64,000 nucleotides of DNA from Acanthacorydalis orientalis (GCA_034766995.1 CM068313.1:22065012-22129011), one strand, 5' to 3'. Shown: positions 12,610 to 25,245, counted from the stretch's first letter. Notes: generated by a model from the letters alone, not told the origin. Translations and numbers: made by a program.

Positions 12610-12843
12610 TTATATGTATGTAGTATTTACTTTAATTATTTTTTCCTAATTAACAAAAATAGAAATATTCTTACATAAGATAGATTACTATGACAACAAA
12701 ATTTTCTTTGGGGACTAATTTATAATTTGTCATATATTTTCTAATTTTTTTTACTAGAGATTACAGATACAGAAAAAGGAGAATTTCGGAAATTTAAGAT
12801 TGAAATTAATTTGTTCTCGAATTTCTATTGAAAATAAAATATT

Positions 12844-12876
<33 letters not shown>

Positions 12877-13333
12877 CTTTCTAGTTTAATTTTATACTTG
12901 ATTAACTATTTATGATAAAATTATTTTCGTGCTGCACATTTACTGAATGATTTAAAAATATGTTAATAAATAATTAATTTGCAAATTTTAAAAGCATATA
13001 ATTTAATGAATACTTTTTTATTCCAATAAAAATACTATATCGAAAAGAGAAATAGATAGTAATGCAAAGAATTTCTTTCGTCATTTAAATTATTACACGA
13101 CTATTTTTATGGATGTTTTATTAATATTAGAGTGCCTTTTTTTAATCAAGTTAACTGTGCTTCTTTTCTGAAACATCTTTTTTAATTAAATTGCTCTGTT
13201 GAAATTCTCATAGTCAATTTCTCGAATATATATAGTTTCTTAGTTGTTAAGAGTTCTAGATGCATTGCACTATTCCTGTTACTTTTTTTATTCAATTCAT
13301 TTTATTTGTTGTTATTTTACGACCAGTTTTGAT

Positions 13334-13347
13334 AGGTTACGTAACCT
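13334..13347. promoter_or_regulatory. Palindrome AGGTTACGTAACCT (bZIP-type site)
   Basis: A perfect 14-bp palindrome with core TTACGTAA, which matches the known PAR/E4BP4-type bZIP site (Vrille/Pdp1 in flies). Function is inferred only from the match. Confidence 0.3.
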
Positions 13348-13755
13348 TCAGATGGATTGAAGTTGTTAAGTTACTTTTATATTTATTGTAGAAAGTTAAA
13401 CCAAAGAAAAAAATACCAGGACCTTAAGTAATCTTTAGGAATATAAATAAATATAATTTTATTTTTAAGTGTATCATCCGTTTACGAAAATATAGTAATA
13501 AATAAAATTATTAATAAAAAAAATTAAGTGTACATCTATGCAACTAAAGTAAAATAATACACTTTTCATTTATTAACTGTTTAATTATGCTCATTGTCTT
13601 TATTATATCTTATATATATATATATAATTTTAATAATGAGATTTCTTGAACATTTCGAATAAAATAAAATTTAAATACAAATAAATTTTAAATATAAACT
13701 TTTATTCTGCAAAGAATGTTAATTGCAATCTTATTAATTATGAATTTTTATAAAA

Positions 13756-13794
<39 letters not shown>

Positions 13795-14239
13795 GTGTGT
13801 GTGTGTGTGTATATAGACATTAGACGATTATAGATAGCGCCAGGAAAGCTATAACGAATATCTCCCTCTATTTATATCACATTATCAAATCAACATCATT
13901 TAAAAATATTAATTTTAATCAGTAGATAGTCCTACACAATGCTATAATAAAAATAAAGATATAATTGTCAATTGTGACAAAGATAAATACATATATACAA
14001 GTAAAACGTGTATGACATTTTCTCTATTTCGCAGTACACTTTTCTATGAAACCATGGAAAATTCGATATGAAACAAAGAGACGTATAATGTTTGTTGTAG
14101 TGATAAATTGCACTGATCTTTTTTTACATACGACCAAAGTTCATGTATCCACCGTCAAATACACTGTAAAATTATTGTTTATCATAGCATCTCGTATGTG
14201 GCAAGTATTCAGATTGTCTATTAGTTCACTGCTAACTTT

Positions 14240-14326
14240 ACGCGAGTGTGTACAATTTGCAGTTCGCTTCAATTGCGGACAGACGACATGAGAATTCATA
14301 AATGATTATTGTGGGATACGAAGGAG
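14240..14326 (+). other. Candidate noncoding first exon (5' UTR)
   Basis: A GC-richer patch ends in a near-consensus donor (GGAG then GTAAGTAA; donor at 14327). No conserved coding is seen; a short ATG frame (MIIVGYEG) near its end would run into stops if spliced to the 29377 acceptor. A 5' UTR exon of the foraging gene downstream is plausible. The left boundary is approximate. Confidence 0.3.
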
Positions 14327-14424
14327 GTAAGTAAACATTTAAGATAAGTTAATATTTAGATAATTAATTTATTTATCGAACATGACTGGCAAATTATTAA
14401 TAGCTACATTCATAATTTATCAAT

Positions 14425-14429
<5 letters not shown>

Positions 14430-14495
<66 letters not shown>
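14430..14495. repeat. (TA)n microsatellite
   Basis: About 65 bp, nearly pure TA with one TGTA interruption. Confidence 0.95.
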
Positions 14496-14814
14496 TAGAA
14501 TGTACAATAAAAACCCGTAATTTGATAAGAATATTAGTAAATATTGAAAATGATTAAATTAATATAGAAATATAAAATGATAAATGGGCACTAAATAAAA
14601 AATATATTAGTAAGTATTATGTATTTAATGTTATTATGTGCATTCACATGCATACATTATTGTTATATACTTTCGCGAATCTCGAAAAACGAATTTGGTT
14701 TATATCTAACGACTTTGTAATAACCTATACGAAAAATGATGTAATTTACTAAATTTCATTAAACCGCAAGTTATTCCGCAAATGTATATATTTCGTACCA
14801 AATAATAATAATTT

Positions 14815-14834
14815 ATATATATATATATATATAT

Positions 14835-14866
<32 letters not shown>

Positions 14867-14871
14867 CCATT

Positions 14872-14910
<39 letters not shown>

Positions 14911-14936
14911 TTAAATATATATATATATATATACAC

Positions 14937-14981
<45 letters not shown>

Positions 14982-14988
14982 CACACAT

Positions 14989-15021
<33 letters not shown>
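14815..15021. repeat. Long compound (TA)n array with ATTTAAA and CA interruptions
   Basis: About 207 bp. Blocks of TA are separated by two CATTTAAATA/CCATTTAAATA units and by ACAC/ACATACACAC segments. Long open frames here translate only to Ile-Tyr repeats and are not genes. Confidence 0.95.
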
Positions 15022-15659
15022 AATAATATTGAAAAGAAGAGAAATATTGCAATTATATGTAAAAATTTCAAAGAAAAGCTGCAAAAAGTATAAAAAATTA
15101 TTTTTTTACTATAATATAGCATTTTATTAATTTTAAAAGCAATAAGAAATAATCAACTTATTTTAATTGATACTCTACTTCATTCAAACATTTTTATTTA
15201 CATGTATCTGTATTTTATTTACATGCAGCCATGGAACGGTTTTCTTGAGATGATAAAATGTTCTCTTTCTTGTATTTAGCATAAAAAATCATACTTTTCA
15301 AATAACATAATTTAGTCTTAACATGAAAATTTAAACACATGCAATTATTATAAACAAATTCATTCTGTATACATAAAAGTACGATTTATTTCTAGAATAA
15401 ATATTCTTTCTTTCTCTAAATATAAAATTATTTTTTTTAAAAAAATGTACATTTCTTGAAAAATAAAATTGTTATTATTAAAAATATTGTATTAAATTAA
15501 TTCAATTTATTTGTTTTTGTATATCTCGTTTTCATTTAATTGATATGTTACTCGATGAAGATTTTTTCTAATTTCTCCCGATTTGAACAATTAAGTTTTA
15601 CTAGTTTTATATCTTTTTAAATTATTCTAAATTTCCTATCGTATCTATTCATGCGTCTG

Positions 15660-15731
<72 letters not shown>

Positions 15732-15754
15732 TATATATATATATATATTTATAT

Positions 15755-15821
<67 letters not shown>

Positions 15822-16057
15822 CAGTGTACAGTTAGACGAAACTTATGACTAATTTTTGTGGTGATTTTTTTGCTTTTTCCTTGCAAATGTGTCCATTTAA
15901 ACAAAAGTTGAAATTTAAAATATAACAGAGCTAAAAAAAGGTCTTAAATACAAGCTCTATTTTTTTAACTTCCATACTTTGCATTGAAAAATCGTATTAT
16001 TAAAATCTACAGGCATAGAGGATGCATATTTTCGAAGGTATGCATCACTGTCTATAT
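15022..16057. other. Gene-free stretch left of the hAT element
   Basis: A+T-rich with a 160-bp TA/CA array at 15661-15822. Just after the array, CAGTGTACAGTTAGACGAAA at 15822 resembles a Tc1-type end, but no partner end was found. Confidence 0.5.
15661..15822. repeat. Long compound (TA)n/(CA)n array
   Basis: About 160 bp of TA with two ACACACAC blocks. Confidence 0.95.
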
Positions 16058-16447
16058 CAAAGGCTCTTTACCTTTTTAATCTCACACCTTCCCTCCTTTC
16101 CAAAAGCAATTAATAATTGATGAATTACATAATTGGCATTGAAATTTTATTTTAACATCCTCTGATACAGAGAAATAGTAAACAAAATTTTATTCTTCAA
16201 GTACATATTTTTGTATTTCAGCATCATTATGAAGTCACTTAAAGTCCTCAGTATCATTCAATGAAATACTTGTTGCGTCCTCTAATCAATGGCTCACATA
16301 TTCTGAGTACAATCTTAGACAAATCTAACCGCATGCCTAGAATTCAACCGATTTCTTGCCTTTGTTTTATAGAGGACAATCACACCTCCCCACTAATCCC
16401 TTTGCCCCTCCCCAGAGGAGACATATCTCACAGGTTAAGAACACCTG
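16058..16447. mobile_element. Short hAT-type nonautonomous element
   Basis: The left end CAAAGGCTCTTTACCT and the reverse complement of the right end, CAGGTGTTCTTAACCT, match at 11 of 16 positions and resemble the hAT terminus CAGTGGTTCTTAACCT. Candidate 8-bp target duplications GTCTATAT (16050-16057) and CTTTATAT (16448-16455) agree at 6 of 8 positions. Inside are pyrimidine-rich CACACCTCCC segments near both ends. There is no transposase. It looks old. Confidence 0.6.
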
Positions 16448-16455
16448 CTTTATAT

Positions 16456-17587
16456 GCAAGAATAACAGAGAAAAGTAGACAGAACCCATTTACAAAAATA
16501 ATACTTTCCTTTTTTCTACTTTCTGTAAAAATCTAATGATATATTCACATGGAATATGTTATCTATATTAAGCACGCTTTTTAATATCTTGCCATCTTTC
16601 TACAAGTTACAATGAAAATATTTATCTGATTGTTTAGAATTAAATTGATGTTTAACATATTTTAATTGATGTTTTATGAATGTAAATGTATGAAAATTTT
16701 ATATTTATTCTTTAACATTCTTCCATCACTACTTAGTAAATAATCAATATAAAAATATATCAAAAGGATGTATTTGTAGAAACGGATTTTCAATAATAAA
16801 TACAAAAATAGATATATAGTTGTCTGTGTACTAAACAAAATTAATGTATATTTTAATTTTTTATATTTATCTAATCTTATGACTTATAAGAAAAATCAAT
16901 ACCAATTTTTTTTCATTTCCTAAAAATATATTTCGGTAATTATATACACACTTATGTATACCTACATGTGTATATATATATATATATACTCATTTGTTAA
17001 TGAAAAAATTAATTAGTGACAAAAATACAAATTTTAAATATTCTTATCAGTTTAAATATGACGTATCTATATTATTCATTACATTTTAATAGGTAGATAA
17101 AAAGGAACTAAACATGCAGGTTTATGAGTGTTACATGAACTGTAATTATCCGTTTAAGTGTTCTGTCAACATAATATTTTTTTTTGGTGCACGCAAATGA
17201 ATTTGAGTTAGTTTTCAAAAGATTAAATTTTTTTCTATTAAATATATGTTGATTGTGGAAATTATTTTAATGAAAATTTTCAGTGAAATTAAGTGGAATT
17301 CTATGTTCCGTTTCTAACAATATTTTATAACATTCAATAACAGGTAGGATCGACTGATGTTTGAATTAACAAATAATTTTAATCTAATTATTTATGTTGA
17401 TACATTTATATATTAATAACCTTTGTAATAAATAAAGATAATATATATATATATATATATATATATGAATTAAAATTATTTGGTTTTTATACAGTAAATT
17501 ATTAATTGTATTTTATTTCTATTTATTATGAGAATATTTTAAATATTTTTTTTATTTTCAACTTAGAAATAAAAACAATAAAAATAT

Positions 17588-17633
<46 letters not shown>

Positions 17634-18155
17634 CATACATACATGTAGTTTTCTAAGTGCATAGTTTATTTAAAATCATTTTTTATTCACTAATTGATCG
17701 GTCAAGAATACTCAAACAATCGCATGTTGTATCTTTAATAATAAACAAGTTATTTTCTAACATCAGAATAAGAAAATCTGCTTCATGTTTTACTTGACAA
17801 CAATGTTGTAAATCTGTCATCATAGTTAAGATCTTATTTCAGATGAAAACGATTTTAGTTTCGAAAAAAAGTTTCTGGAATTAGTTTAGACGTCTTTTAT
17901 ATCGTTTCACTTTATACACTATGTTGACTAATAAAATGTAATTACTTCCGTTAATGATATTAATAAATAATATGTACGAAATGAACACGATGATTTATTT
18001 ATTGAAAAAAATAATACGTTCAAAATAAACATATTCACTCGTATGCATATAGCAGAACGCAAAACAAAGTTCATGAGCAGAGCTATAAAAAAGTATTTAT
18101 TAACTATAAAGACAACTGATAATTGTCACACATGTATATATGCAAATATGTTTTT

Positions 18156-18185
<30 letters not shown>
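16456..18185. other. Gene-free A+T-rich stretch
   Basis: Contains TA tracts at 16971-16988, 17441-17466, 17591-17645 (running into CATA repeats) and 18160-18187. Nothing else is supported. Confidence 0.6.
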
Positions 18186-18187
<2 letters not shown>

Positions 18188-18190
<3 letters not shown>

Positions 18191-19430
18191 GAAGGTTATT
18201 TGATAAGTATGGTAAAAAGTAAGTTAAACACTGTTTTTTGGAAAAAAAACGAATTTATTTCTCAACATAGTCTCCATTGAGGGCTATACACGTGGTTCAG
18301 CGAGTCTGCAAGATATGCATTGACGGCGGCGATGATACCCTCATTCGACAAGAATATCCTTCCATCGAGCCAAATTTTCAAGTGTGGGAAATGGAAGAAG
18401 TCGCACCGGGTCAAGTCCGGAGAATAGGAAGGATGAGTAATCAATTCGAAGCCTAGTTCGTGCAATTTTGTCATTGCGACGGTCGATCTGTGGGACGGTG
18501 CGTTGTCCTAGTGAAAGAGCACTTTTTTATGGGCCAATCTTGGCCGTTTTTGTTTCAGTTATTCTTTGAAATGGTCCAATAATGTTGCATAATAGGCTCC
18601 TGTTATCGTTTTTCCCTTCGTTATGTAGTCGATCAGGATGATTCCTTGGGAATCCCAAAAAATAGTGACTATCACCTTCCCAATCGACAAAACGGTATTC
18701 ACCTTCTTCGGCGCACTTTTAACAGTCCTTATCTACTACTTTGACTGCTGCTTCGACTCAGGTGTGAAGTAGTGGATCTATGTTTCATCCACGGTGACGA
18801 ATCTACCCGAAAAGGCCTGTGGATTGCGATAAAACATCGCCAAACACTGGGTTGAAACGTTCTTTCGTGTGCGTTTTTGGTCGACAGTCAACAATCGCGG
18901 TACCCATCGCGCACACAGCCTTTACATGTGCAATTTTTCGTGCAGGATATTGCGCACTCATTCAGTTGAGATGCCTACAGTCTCGGTAATCTCGAACATT
19001 TTCACTCGGTTGTCTTCCATAACGATACCATGGATTTTTTCATACGATATCCGTCGTGGTGACATCAACTGGACGTCCAGAGCGCGCTTCATCTTCAGTG
19101 CATGTTCGGCCACGTTTAAACTCATTTATCCAGAAATAAACAGTCTACAACGATGGTGCAGAGTCCTCATGAATTCAACTCCGGTTTGATCTGGGTAACC
19201 GTCCGTTATTTTTTCAAATGAAAATGTTTTATCAGTTCACAGAACTAATTTTTACGGAAACTGCTACAATGCTCGCTTCAATCACCTGTAGAACGTAAAC
19301 AAAGCGTCACTTCTGGCTGAAATTTCGCCTATGCTAGTTTGAAAAGTGACACTTCATTGCCGTGACGTCATCAAATGAACGGTAGCGCGATCTCATAGAA
19401 ATTCACCAAACTTATCAAACGACCCTCGTT
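18188..19430 (-). mobile_element. Near-full-length decayed mariner (Himar/irritans-like)
   Basis: About 1243 bp. The left end CACGAAGGTTATTTGATAAG is inversely repeated at the right end (CTTATCAAACGACCCTCGTT). TA dinucleotides flank both sides (18186-18187 and 19431-19432), as mariner target duplication predicts. The transposase runs on the minus strand. The left flank is a (TA)n tract. Confidence 0.9.
18250..19240 (-). pseudogene. Mariner transposase pseudogene (DD34D)
   Basis: Read on the minus strand in several frames. Recognisable blocks in order: RWVPRLLTVD (about 18885-18915); FVTVDET followed by a stop where Trp is expected (about 18800), carrying the first catalytic Asp; KVIVTIFWDSQGIILIDY with the second Asp region (about 18640); FHxDNAPSHRS with a stop inside (about 18510); and HPSYSPDLTRCDFFHFPHLK (about 18400). 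Several stops and at least one frameshift mean it is dead. The blocks recall Himar1/irritans-type transposases. Confidence 0.85.
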
Positions 19431-19432
19431 TA

Positions 19433-20368
19433 GAAATATTATTATTTTTTTAAGCTACTTAACAGAAAATTGGTGAGAGAGACATTCTGAATACCCACTT
19501 ATATTAGTATTGCGGAGTAGAAAATTACTAACAAAGAAGTGTTTATTTTTTAAATACACTAACTCTTAGATTTTAATAAAACTATCAAAACAATATTATT
19601 TTCGCATCGATCACTAAAAATAATCTTACAAATTTTAATAAATGGAAATAAATTCATCATGCAAAATTGAAGATATATCTTATCATATAATCGCTGAAAA
19701 ATAAACACCATTAAAAATGAAGAAAATGTATTTGTTTAGATAATATTATTTAAATATACACAACGATCTATGCCACTGAATTTGACAAACAAAACAACTG
19801 ATTAATTAAAGTATATAAACTCATAGTGTATATCTAGATAAAAAGATTATTTCATAATAACTTTTATTGTTCTATTAGTAATGAATTTCATTCTATTCTC
19901 AAATACTATTTTTAAAACACTAGCGTAACAATTGCATTGATTTTTTTTTTTTTGATGTATTTTAATTAAACTTCATTCAAATAATTTTTAAAAACGTGTT
20001 AACATTCGATGATTGTTATACGGTATTTTCACGATTTTGCGTCATTGCACATATGTAATAAAAAAAAAGTTAATTGTTTTTATCTATGTTATCGCACATC
20101 TGTATGGTTACACTAGTTTACACAAAGGAATTATTAAAGCGTAGTCGTTTTATAAACAATAAAATGTACATTGTCGGGTCGTGTAACAAAGAATTGTTCT
20201 CGGCAAATATCATTTTGTATTCACTCATATGTTTATCAATTTTTTAAATAAAAGCTAACTATTACTAAAAATAAATAAACGCATTTTATAATTTTCATGT
20301 GAAAATCGGAAGTTAGTATATTAAATTTAACTATTTTCTTATTTATACTATTACTTCGGGAGTATGTA

Positions 20369-20435
<67 letters not shown>

Positions 20436-21200
20436 CATGTATGTATGTATACGGATGAATGGATGTATGTATGTAAAACCGAAAGAAGTAAAATTTTAAT
20501 TATTAAAAATTCTAAAAATTAAACTCTAATAAATAAACAAAAATAATAATAAACTGAAAGAAAAAAACTATTTTAAGACAATATATTAACAGATGTTTAA
20601 AAAATGTTTGTAGTTATATACCTAAACATTTGTGAGCTTCAATCGTTGCTTAGCTTTTAAAATAAACAGACGTATATCAGTTCTTCGTTATTTTTTCTTA
20701 GAATGAAATGTTTACTTTTCTATTGGATATATATATATATATATATATATATAATCATTCTTTTTGGGCCGTTCATACGTAAAATGAAAATATACATCAT
20801 TTGCTGATAGGAACTGCAATTAAAATTTTTTGGTACTTCGATGTGCATTAAATGTTTTAGTTACATTTCGTAGAATACTAAATTTTCGATATGAATCACA
20901 ATTCAGATTATCAAGAAATAGTCAATATTTTCATATTTGATTAAATTAAAAACACAAGAATTTTAATATTCATAGGTAAGCTAAAAAAATGTTTTTAGGA
21001 AAATTTTCAACGCTCATGCCAACACTGATTTTTAAAAAACGGTTATTAACGTTTTAAAAAACTAAAATCATGAATACTCTAATTAGAGAATTCTTTATTT
21101 TCTTTACTGGATATTAGAAGTGTTTTTAATAGATATGAAATTGTTCTTTTTGGGTTATACGATATTTAACAGTCAACTACTTAAGTAGCAGATCATCTAT
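19433..21200. other. Gene-free A+T-rich stretch
   Basis: TA tract with TATG/GTAT extension at 20371-20455 and TA at 20727-20753. A slightly GC-richer patch near 20080-20220 has no identified role. Confidence 0.6.
20371..20455. repeat. (TA)n then (GTAT)n microsatellite
   Basis: About 60 bp of TA followed by GTATGCATGTATGTATGTAT. Confidence 0.95.
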
Positions 21201-21204
21201 TTAA

Positions 21205-21442
21205 CCTTTTCCACTCGACTGTCCCATCTGAGGAGACATTTTAAATCTAAAAAATAACATTATTATTGTTATTTTATAAAACATGAATTAATAAATGTAT
21301 TTTTGAAGTTTCATTTGAATAAAGAAATTATTTGCAATGCTATGCAATTTTATTTGAAGTTATTTATTACTTGCTATTTTATTAAAAATATGATCTCGTT
21401 GCTGGTAAGTGAGATGAAACAATTTTTTTCGAGTGTTAAGGG
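21205..21442. mobile_element. piggyBac-type MITE with TTAA duplications
   Basis: TTAA at 21201-21204 and 21443-21446 flank 238 bp. The left end is CCTTTTCCACTCGA; the reverse complement of the right end is CCCTTAACACTCGA, 11 of 14 matching. Near-terminal ATCTGAGGAGAC and the GTGAGATGAAAC side are further features. TTAA target and CC-start termini are the known piggyBac signature. There is no transposase. Confidence 0.65.
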
Positions 21443-21446
21443 TTAA

Positions 21447-23330
21447 AATAGGCAATATTTCAGCGTTGTAGATGACAAAATGACACTTATTAAAATGTTA
21501 AAAGTACTTATTATTTTGTAAAGCACGCTTTAAAAAATATCACTCATATATTGAAATTAGAAGTTATAGAAAGATTTCGTATGACTTTTCAGTTCCCACA
21601 AATAACACAAAAAATCTCCAATCAAGATATTCTATAAATGATTATTAAACATCCTGATTAATTCATATACACATTTAGATGTAAAATAATTCATTTTAAT
21701 AGCACTAAGATATAGAAAAATCTATGAAAAAATATATTAAATAATCTGATTCTTTTAATATGTAATAAATTATAAATTAATTAAAAAAAGTAGTTTAAAA
21801 CTGATACAATCTGAAAAGTTCAACTGTAAAGTGTTAAAATGGTAGAGATTTTACAGTGACAATGTCATATATTTTTTTGCACCTTGAAACGTGATGCCTG
21901 CATTGAAAACAAGCCTTAAAAATAGCGAAATGTGTGTATAATTGACATCAAAAGCACAATAATATATATTAATGGTCAAAATAAGTCAAAAATTGCAAAG
22001 TAATTTAAACAACTATTTGTTTTAGGGTAGTGACGTCGAAAACATTCATATTATGAAACGTATTCAACCAAAACTGATGAGTAACTTATCAACAAAATAA
22101 GAATAATTTACATTAATTGAATAATTATAATCTTTAAACATTTACACAAAAAATTATAGATTTTGATTGAATAATTTTCTAACACTTTAATAGTATATTC
22201 AGTAAAATAAAAATAAAAACATGGTAAATCAACATATTTGATTAAGCAAATTCTATAATTAAATATGTGAAACATAATTTTTCGTTATAATATTTCATTT
22301 AGATCAAAGAAAAACTTGTCTTTTATAACAAGAATTTTCGTCAAGAAATTGAAACAACTATAATTAAAAATATATTTTAAGAAAAGGAGAGCATTGAGTG
22401 GATCATATGATGAGAAGAAACACAATTAATTTAAAAAATTTAGTTAATTCACTTTTTTTGATCGAATAATTAAGAAAAATCGTTATCAATCCCACTCACA
22501 TAGAGAAAAATCTCAGATAAAAATCTCAGTAATTTAATTATCTAATTTATAACTGAAAACAAATACGAAAACGTATCTAAATTTAGTGCGTCTAGATCTG
22601 ATCGTAAAGAAGTTTACTTTTATCGTTATATATTGAAACTTTTAAAAATTCTTTGAAATCCATAAAACATTCATAAGGTATTTGACTTAGAACCAAATTC
22701 TGTAGTAGATTCAATCCCATCAACATCTGAGCATTGAAAGTGGTCGTTTTATAAAATAATGAAAATACTTTGTTGTTTGATCCAAACCATATTTTGTTGT
22801 TTCACTATTTCAAAGCAGAGTAATAATTTTAAAATAGATTCGATGTACCCCAATATATTCATATTTATGTACATACATACATATATATATATGGACAATT
22901 TAGAAACTTAGGTTCCCTGTTTTCTAATTTTAAATATAAACAAATTTCAATAACAAACACATTGTGAAAAAAAATTTGTAAAATCCGCAGTTGATATTAA
23001 TACACTTTGATAAATGAAAACATGCCAATTTTTAAAATGCATAATATTAAAAGCTCTCAATACTCGAACTTGTCTTTTTTTAATATATTTTAAGTCGACA
23101 TAATTGAATTAAAAAGCAATAAATATTAAGACACATTAAATCTAAATTTATTTATATACGTTTATTAATGAACTTGAATTCGTTTTATATCTTTCGTATA
23201 TCCTGATGTCAACGAATTATTTTTGAATTTACATTAACTTCGAACATAAACTATTTAAAATCAATATCATCTATTTACTCTTGCTATTCTCGTTGAGAAA
23301 AACAGACTCAGTAGACAAACACATATCTTT

Positions 23331-23388
<58 letters not shown>

Positions 23389-23717
23389 AAATATTTTACA
23401 GATATTCGTAAATTAATTATGTAGTTTACAATTCTTTTTGAATGTTATATTAACATAATAAATGAAATTTTGTGTAAATAGAGAATGATATTGTTTGTTT
23501 TTGAAATTATCGCGACCGATTCAAATTATTTACTAAAATTATGATCAATATACTACAAAGTATAATTGAAATTCTATTTGAATATATGTTTACATGAAAG
23601 TGTGTAATTTTTTTATTTTTAATTATATATAAAAATAATTTTTGAATACAGTCCAAATGTTATTTAAATATCAAACGATATTTTTTTTTAATCTCTTACC
23701 ATTACTTTTTAGTAGTT

Positions 23718-23748
<31 letters not shown>
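21447..23748. other. Gene-free A+T-rich stretch
   Basis: TA tracts at 23336-23386 and 23722-23748. Otherwise nothing I can support. Confidence 0.6.
23336..23386. repeat. (TA)n microsatellite
   Basis: About 50 bp of TA. Confidence 0.95.
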
Positions 23749-23753
<5 letters not shown>

Positions 23754-24202
23754 GTAACAATCAATTCGGGGCCTTTAAATTGAATCAATCATAACAATAT
23801 TTTAAATTAAAATATTTTCTCATCGTTGTAGGATTTTGAAGTGCCAACTTTAATGTTTAAAAAGATTACATATCTTAAGAAGTTGGCATAATTTCACATA
23901 ACAGTAGTGAACAAGGTGGCGTTCGAAAAGCAGTATATTATGCATTGCATAATAGTCGCTTTGTGGAAAATTTCGGTGTGTCACATAAAATTTGCAAAAA
24001 ATGCTAAAACAGCGGAAGAAGTCCGAAAATGTATTACGAATTCATGGACTCAAAGCCACCATCTTTTTTTCGCAAAGGGATTATTCGACAAACGGAGAAA
24101 AAATATTTAAAATAATGGGAGATATTTTGAGGATTGAAATGTATTCTATTTTCCTGTAAACATTCATTTTCTATAAAAAAGGCATCGCATTTATTTGTAC
24201 AC

Positions 24203-24205
<3 letters not shown>
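23749..24205 (+). mobile_element. Internally deleted Tc1/mariner-type element keeping the transposase C-terminus
   Basis: The left end TATTGGATGTAACAATCAAT and the reverse complement of the right end TATTAGGTGTACAAATAAAT align, and both continue to a GCCTTT block, so the inverted repeats are about 28 bp. Both flanks are (TA)n tracts. The interior carries a C-terminal transposase remnant (23907-24140). Exact ends are uncertain by a few bases because they merge into TA repeats. Confidence 0.65.
23907..24140 (+). pseudogene. Tc1/mariner-type transposase C-terminal remnant
   Basis: Across frames the translation shows KTAEEVRKC, then SFFRKGI, then TEKKY and finally NGRYFED before a stop. This order is typical of transposase C-termini of the Tc1/mariner superfamily, which often end with NGxYFE. 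Frameshifts separate the pieces, and no catalytic Asp residues remain. Confidence 0.55.

Positions 24206-24262
<57 letters not shown>
24206..24262. repeat. (TA)n microsatellite
   Basis: About 55 bp of TA directly at the right end of the deleted Tc1/mariner element. Confidence 0.95.
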
Positions 24263-24264
<2 letters not shown>

Positions 24265-25237
24265 GGTATTTATAGTATATTAGAAAATTATTTTTATAAT
24301 AAATAGGTCTGATAATTTCAATAATCAATAAAAGTGCTTGGATCTTTGTAAGCTTTCTTTATATTTTATGAACTATTTCTATTTATTGTGATGTAATCAG
24401 TAATGATAGGCGATACTTTTTGCAGAAATATATTCTAAATGAATACTAATACTCTTTTTATTTTTAATCCTTTTTAGTTATAAAATACATATTCTTCTCA
24501 ATTGCACACGTTAATTAAACGTTTATTGTAAAATATTTTCATCTGACTGTATAATTCACTTATCTAATCATTATTTTCACTTGCAACAGTATTGAAAAAC
24601 AAGTAATATCACATGTTGATCTAGACCTCAAGAATATATATATATGTTCGTGAGTGTATTTTACCTTCATAAAATGGTTATTTTCATGGACGATGAATTT
24701 AAAAAAAAAATATAAAACAATACCCCTTTTTTATGAAAAAATTAAAAAAATACACGATGTGTATCTTACGCGATAAGAAAGCTAAACTTTTTTGCTCAGG
24801 CAGTCAATAAACATTTATTTACAAACATTTTTTTTATTTGAATTACAATAAGATAGAGTGATAAAATTAGTTTTTAAGTAAAGTGTTTAATTAATAAATA
24901 AAAATAACAATTCGAATTCGAACACTTTCCATTTTTTTGTACATACTTCAACTAAAGCTCGTATTTCGAAGATTTCTTGTATGAAGTATATTTATCAGAT
25001 TTATACATTTATCTTAATAATTTGTTTTTAATATCTGTTAGTTATTTATTAACGTTTATCAATATACCTTAAACAATGTACACTTTTTTGTGTAATTAGT
25101 AATAATAGTATAGTATATCTATTCAATATTGCATTCATCGTTATATTTTTCAGAATATACGTTTACATTGGTAACGCACTGAAGACTTCCCTATACTAAA
25201 ATCATATCTGTGTGTATAAAACTACTTTAGACTTAAC
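24263..25237. other. Gene-free A+T-rich stretch
   Basis: No coding, RNA or repeat signal beyond a short TA run near 24635. Confidence 0.6.
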
Positions 25238-25245
25238 ATTTATTA

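Larger units (their letters stand above)
9218..14240. other. Gene-free A+T-rich stretch with TA tracts
   Basis: Holds (TA)n or related tracts at 9218-9254, 12066-12117, 12525-12606, 12843-12870 and 13759-13812 (the last running into TG repeats). A GC-richer patch lies at about 11200-11550 and a palindrome at 13334-13347. No protein-like ORF is visible. Confidence 0.6.

Noticed and set aside
14813..15122. Open frames made of Ile-Tyr repeats (also near 15651, 32342, 40209, 62664 and others)
   Set aside because: They are translations of (TA)n/(CA)n microsatellites with no other coding signal.
16261..16536. 91-codon + strand frame
   Set aside because: It lies across a short hAT-type element and its right flank; no protein family recognised.
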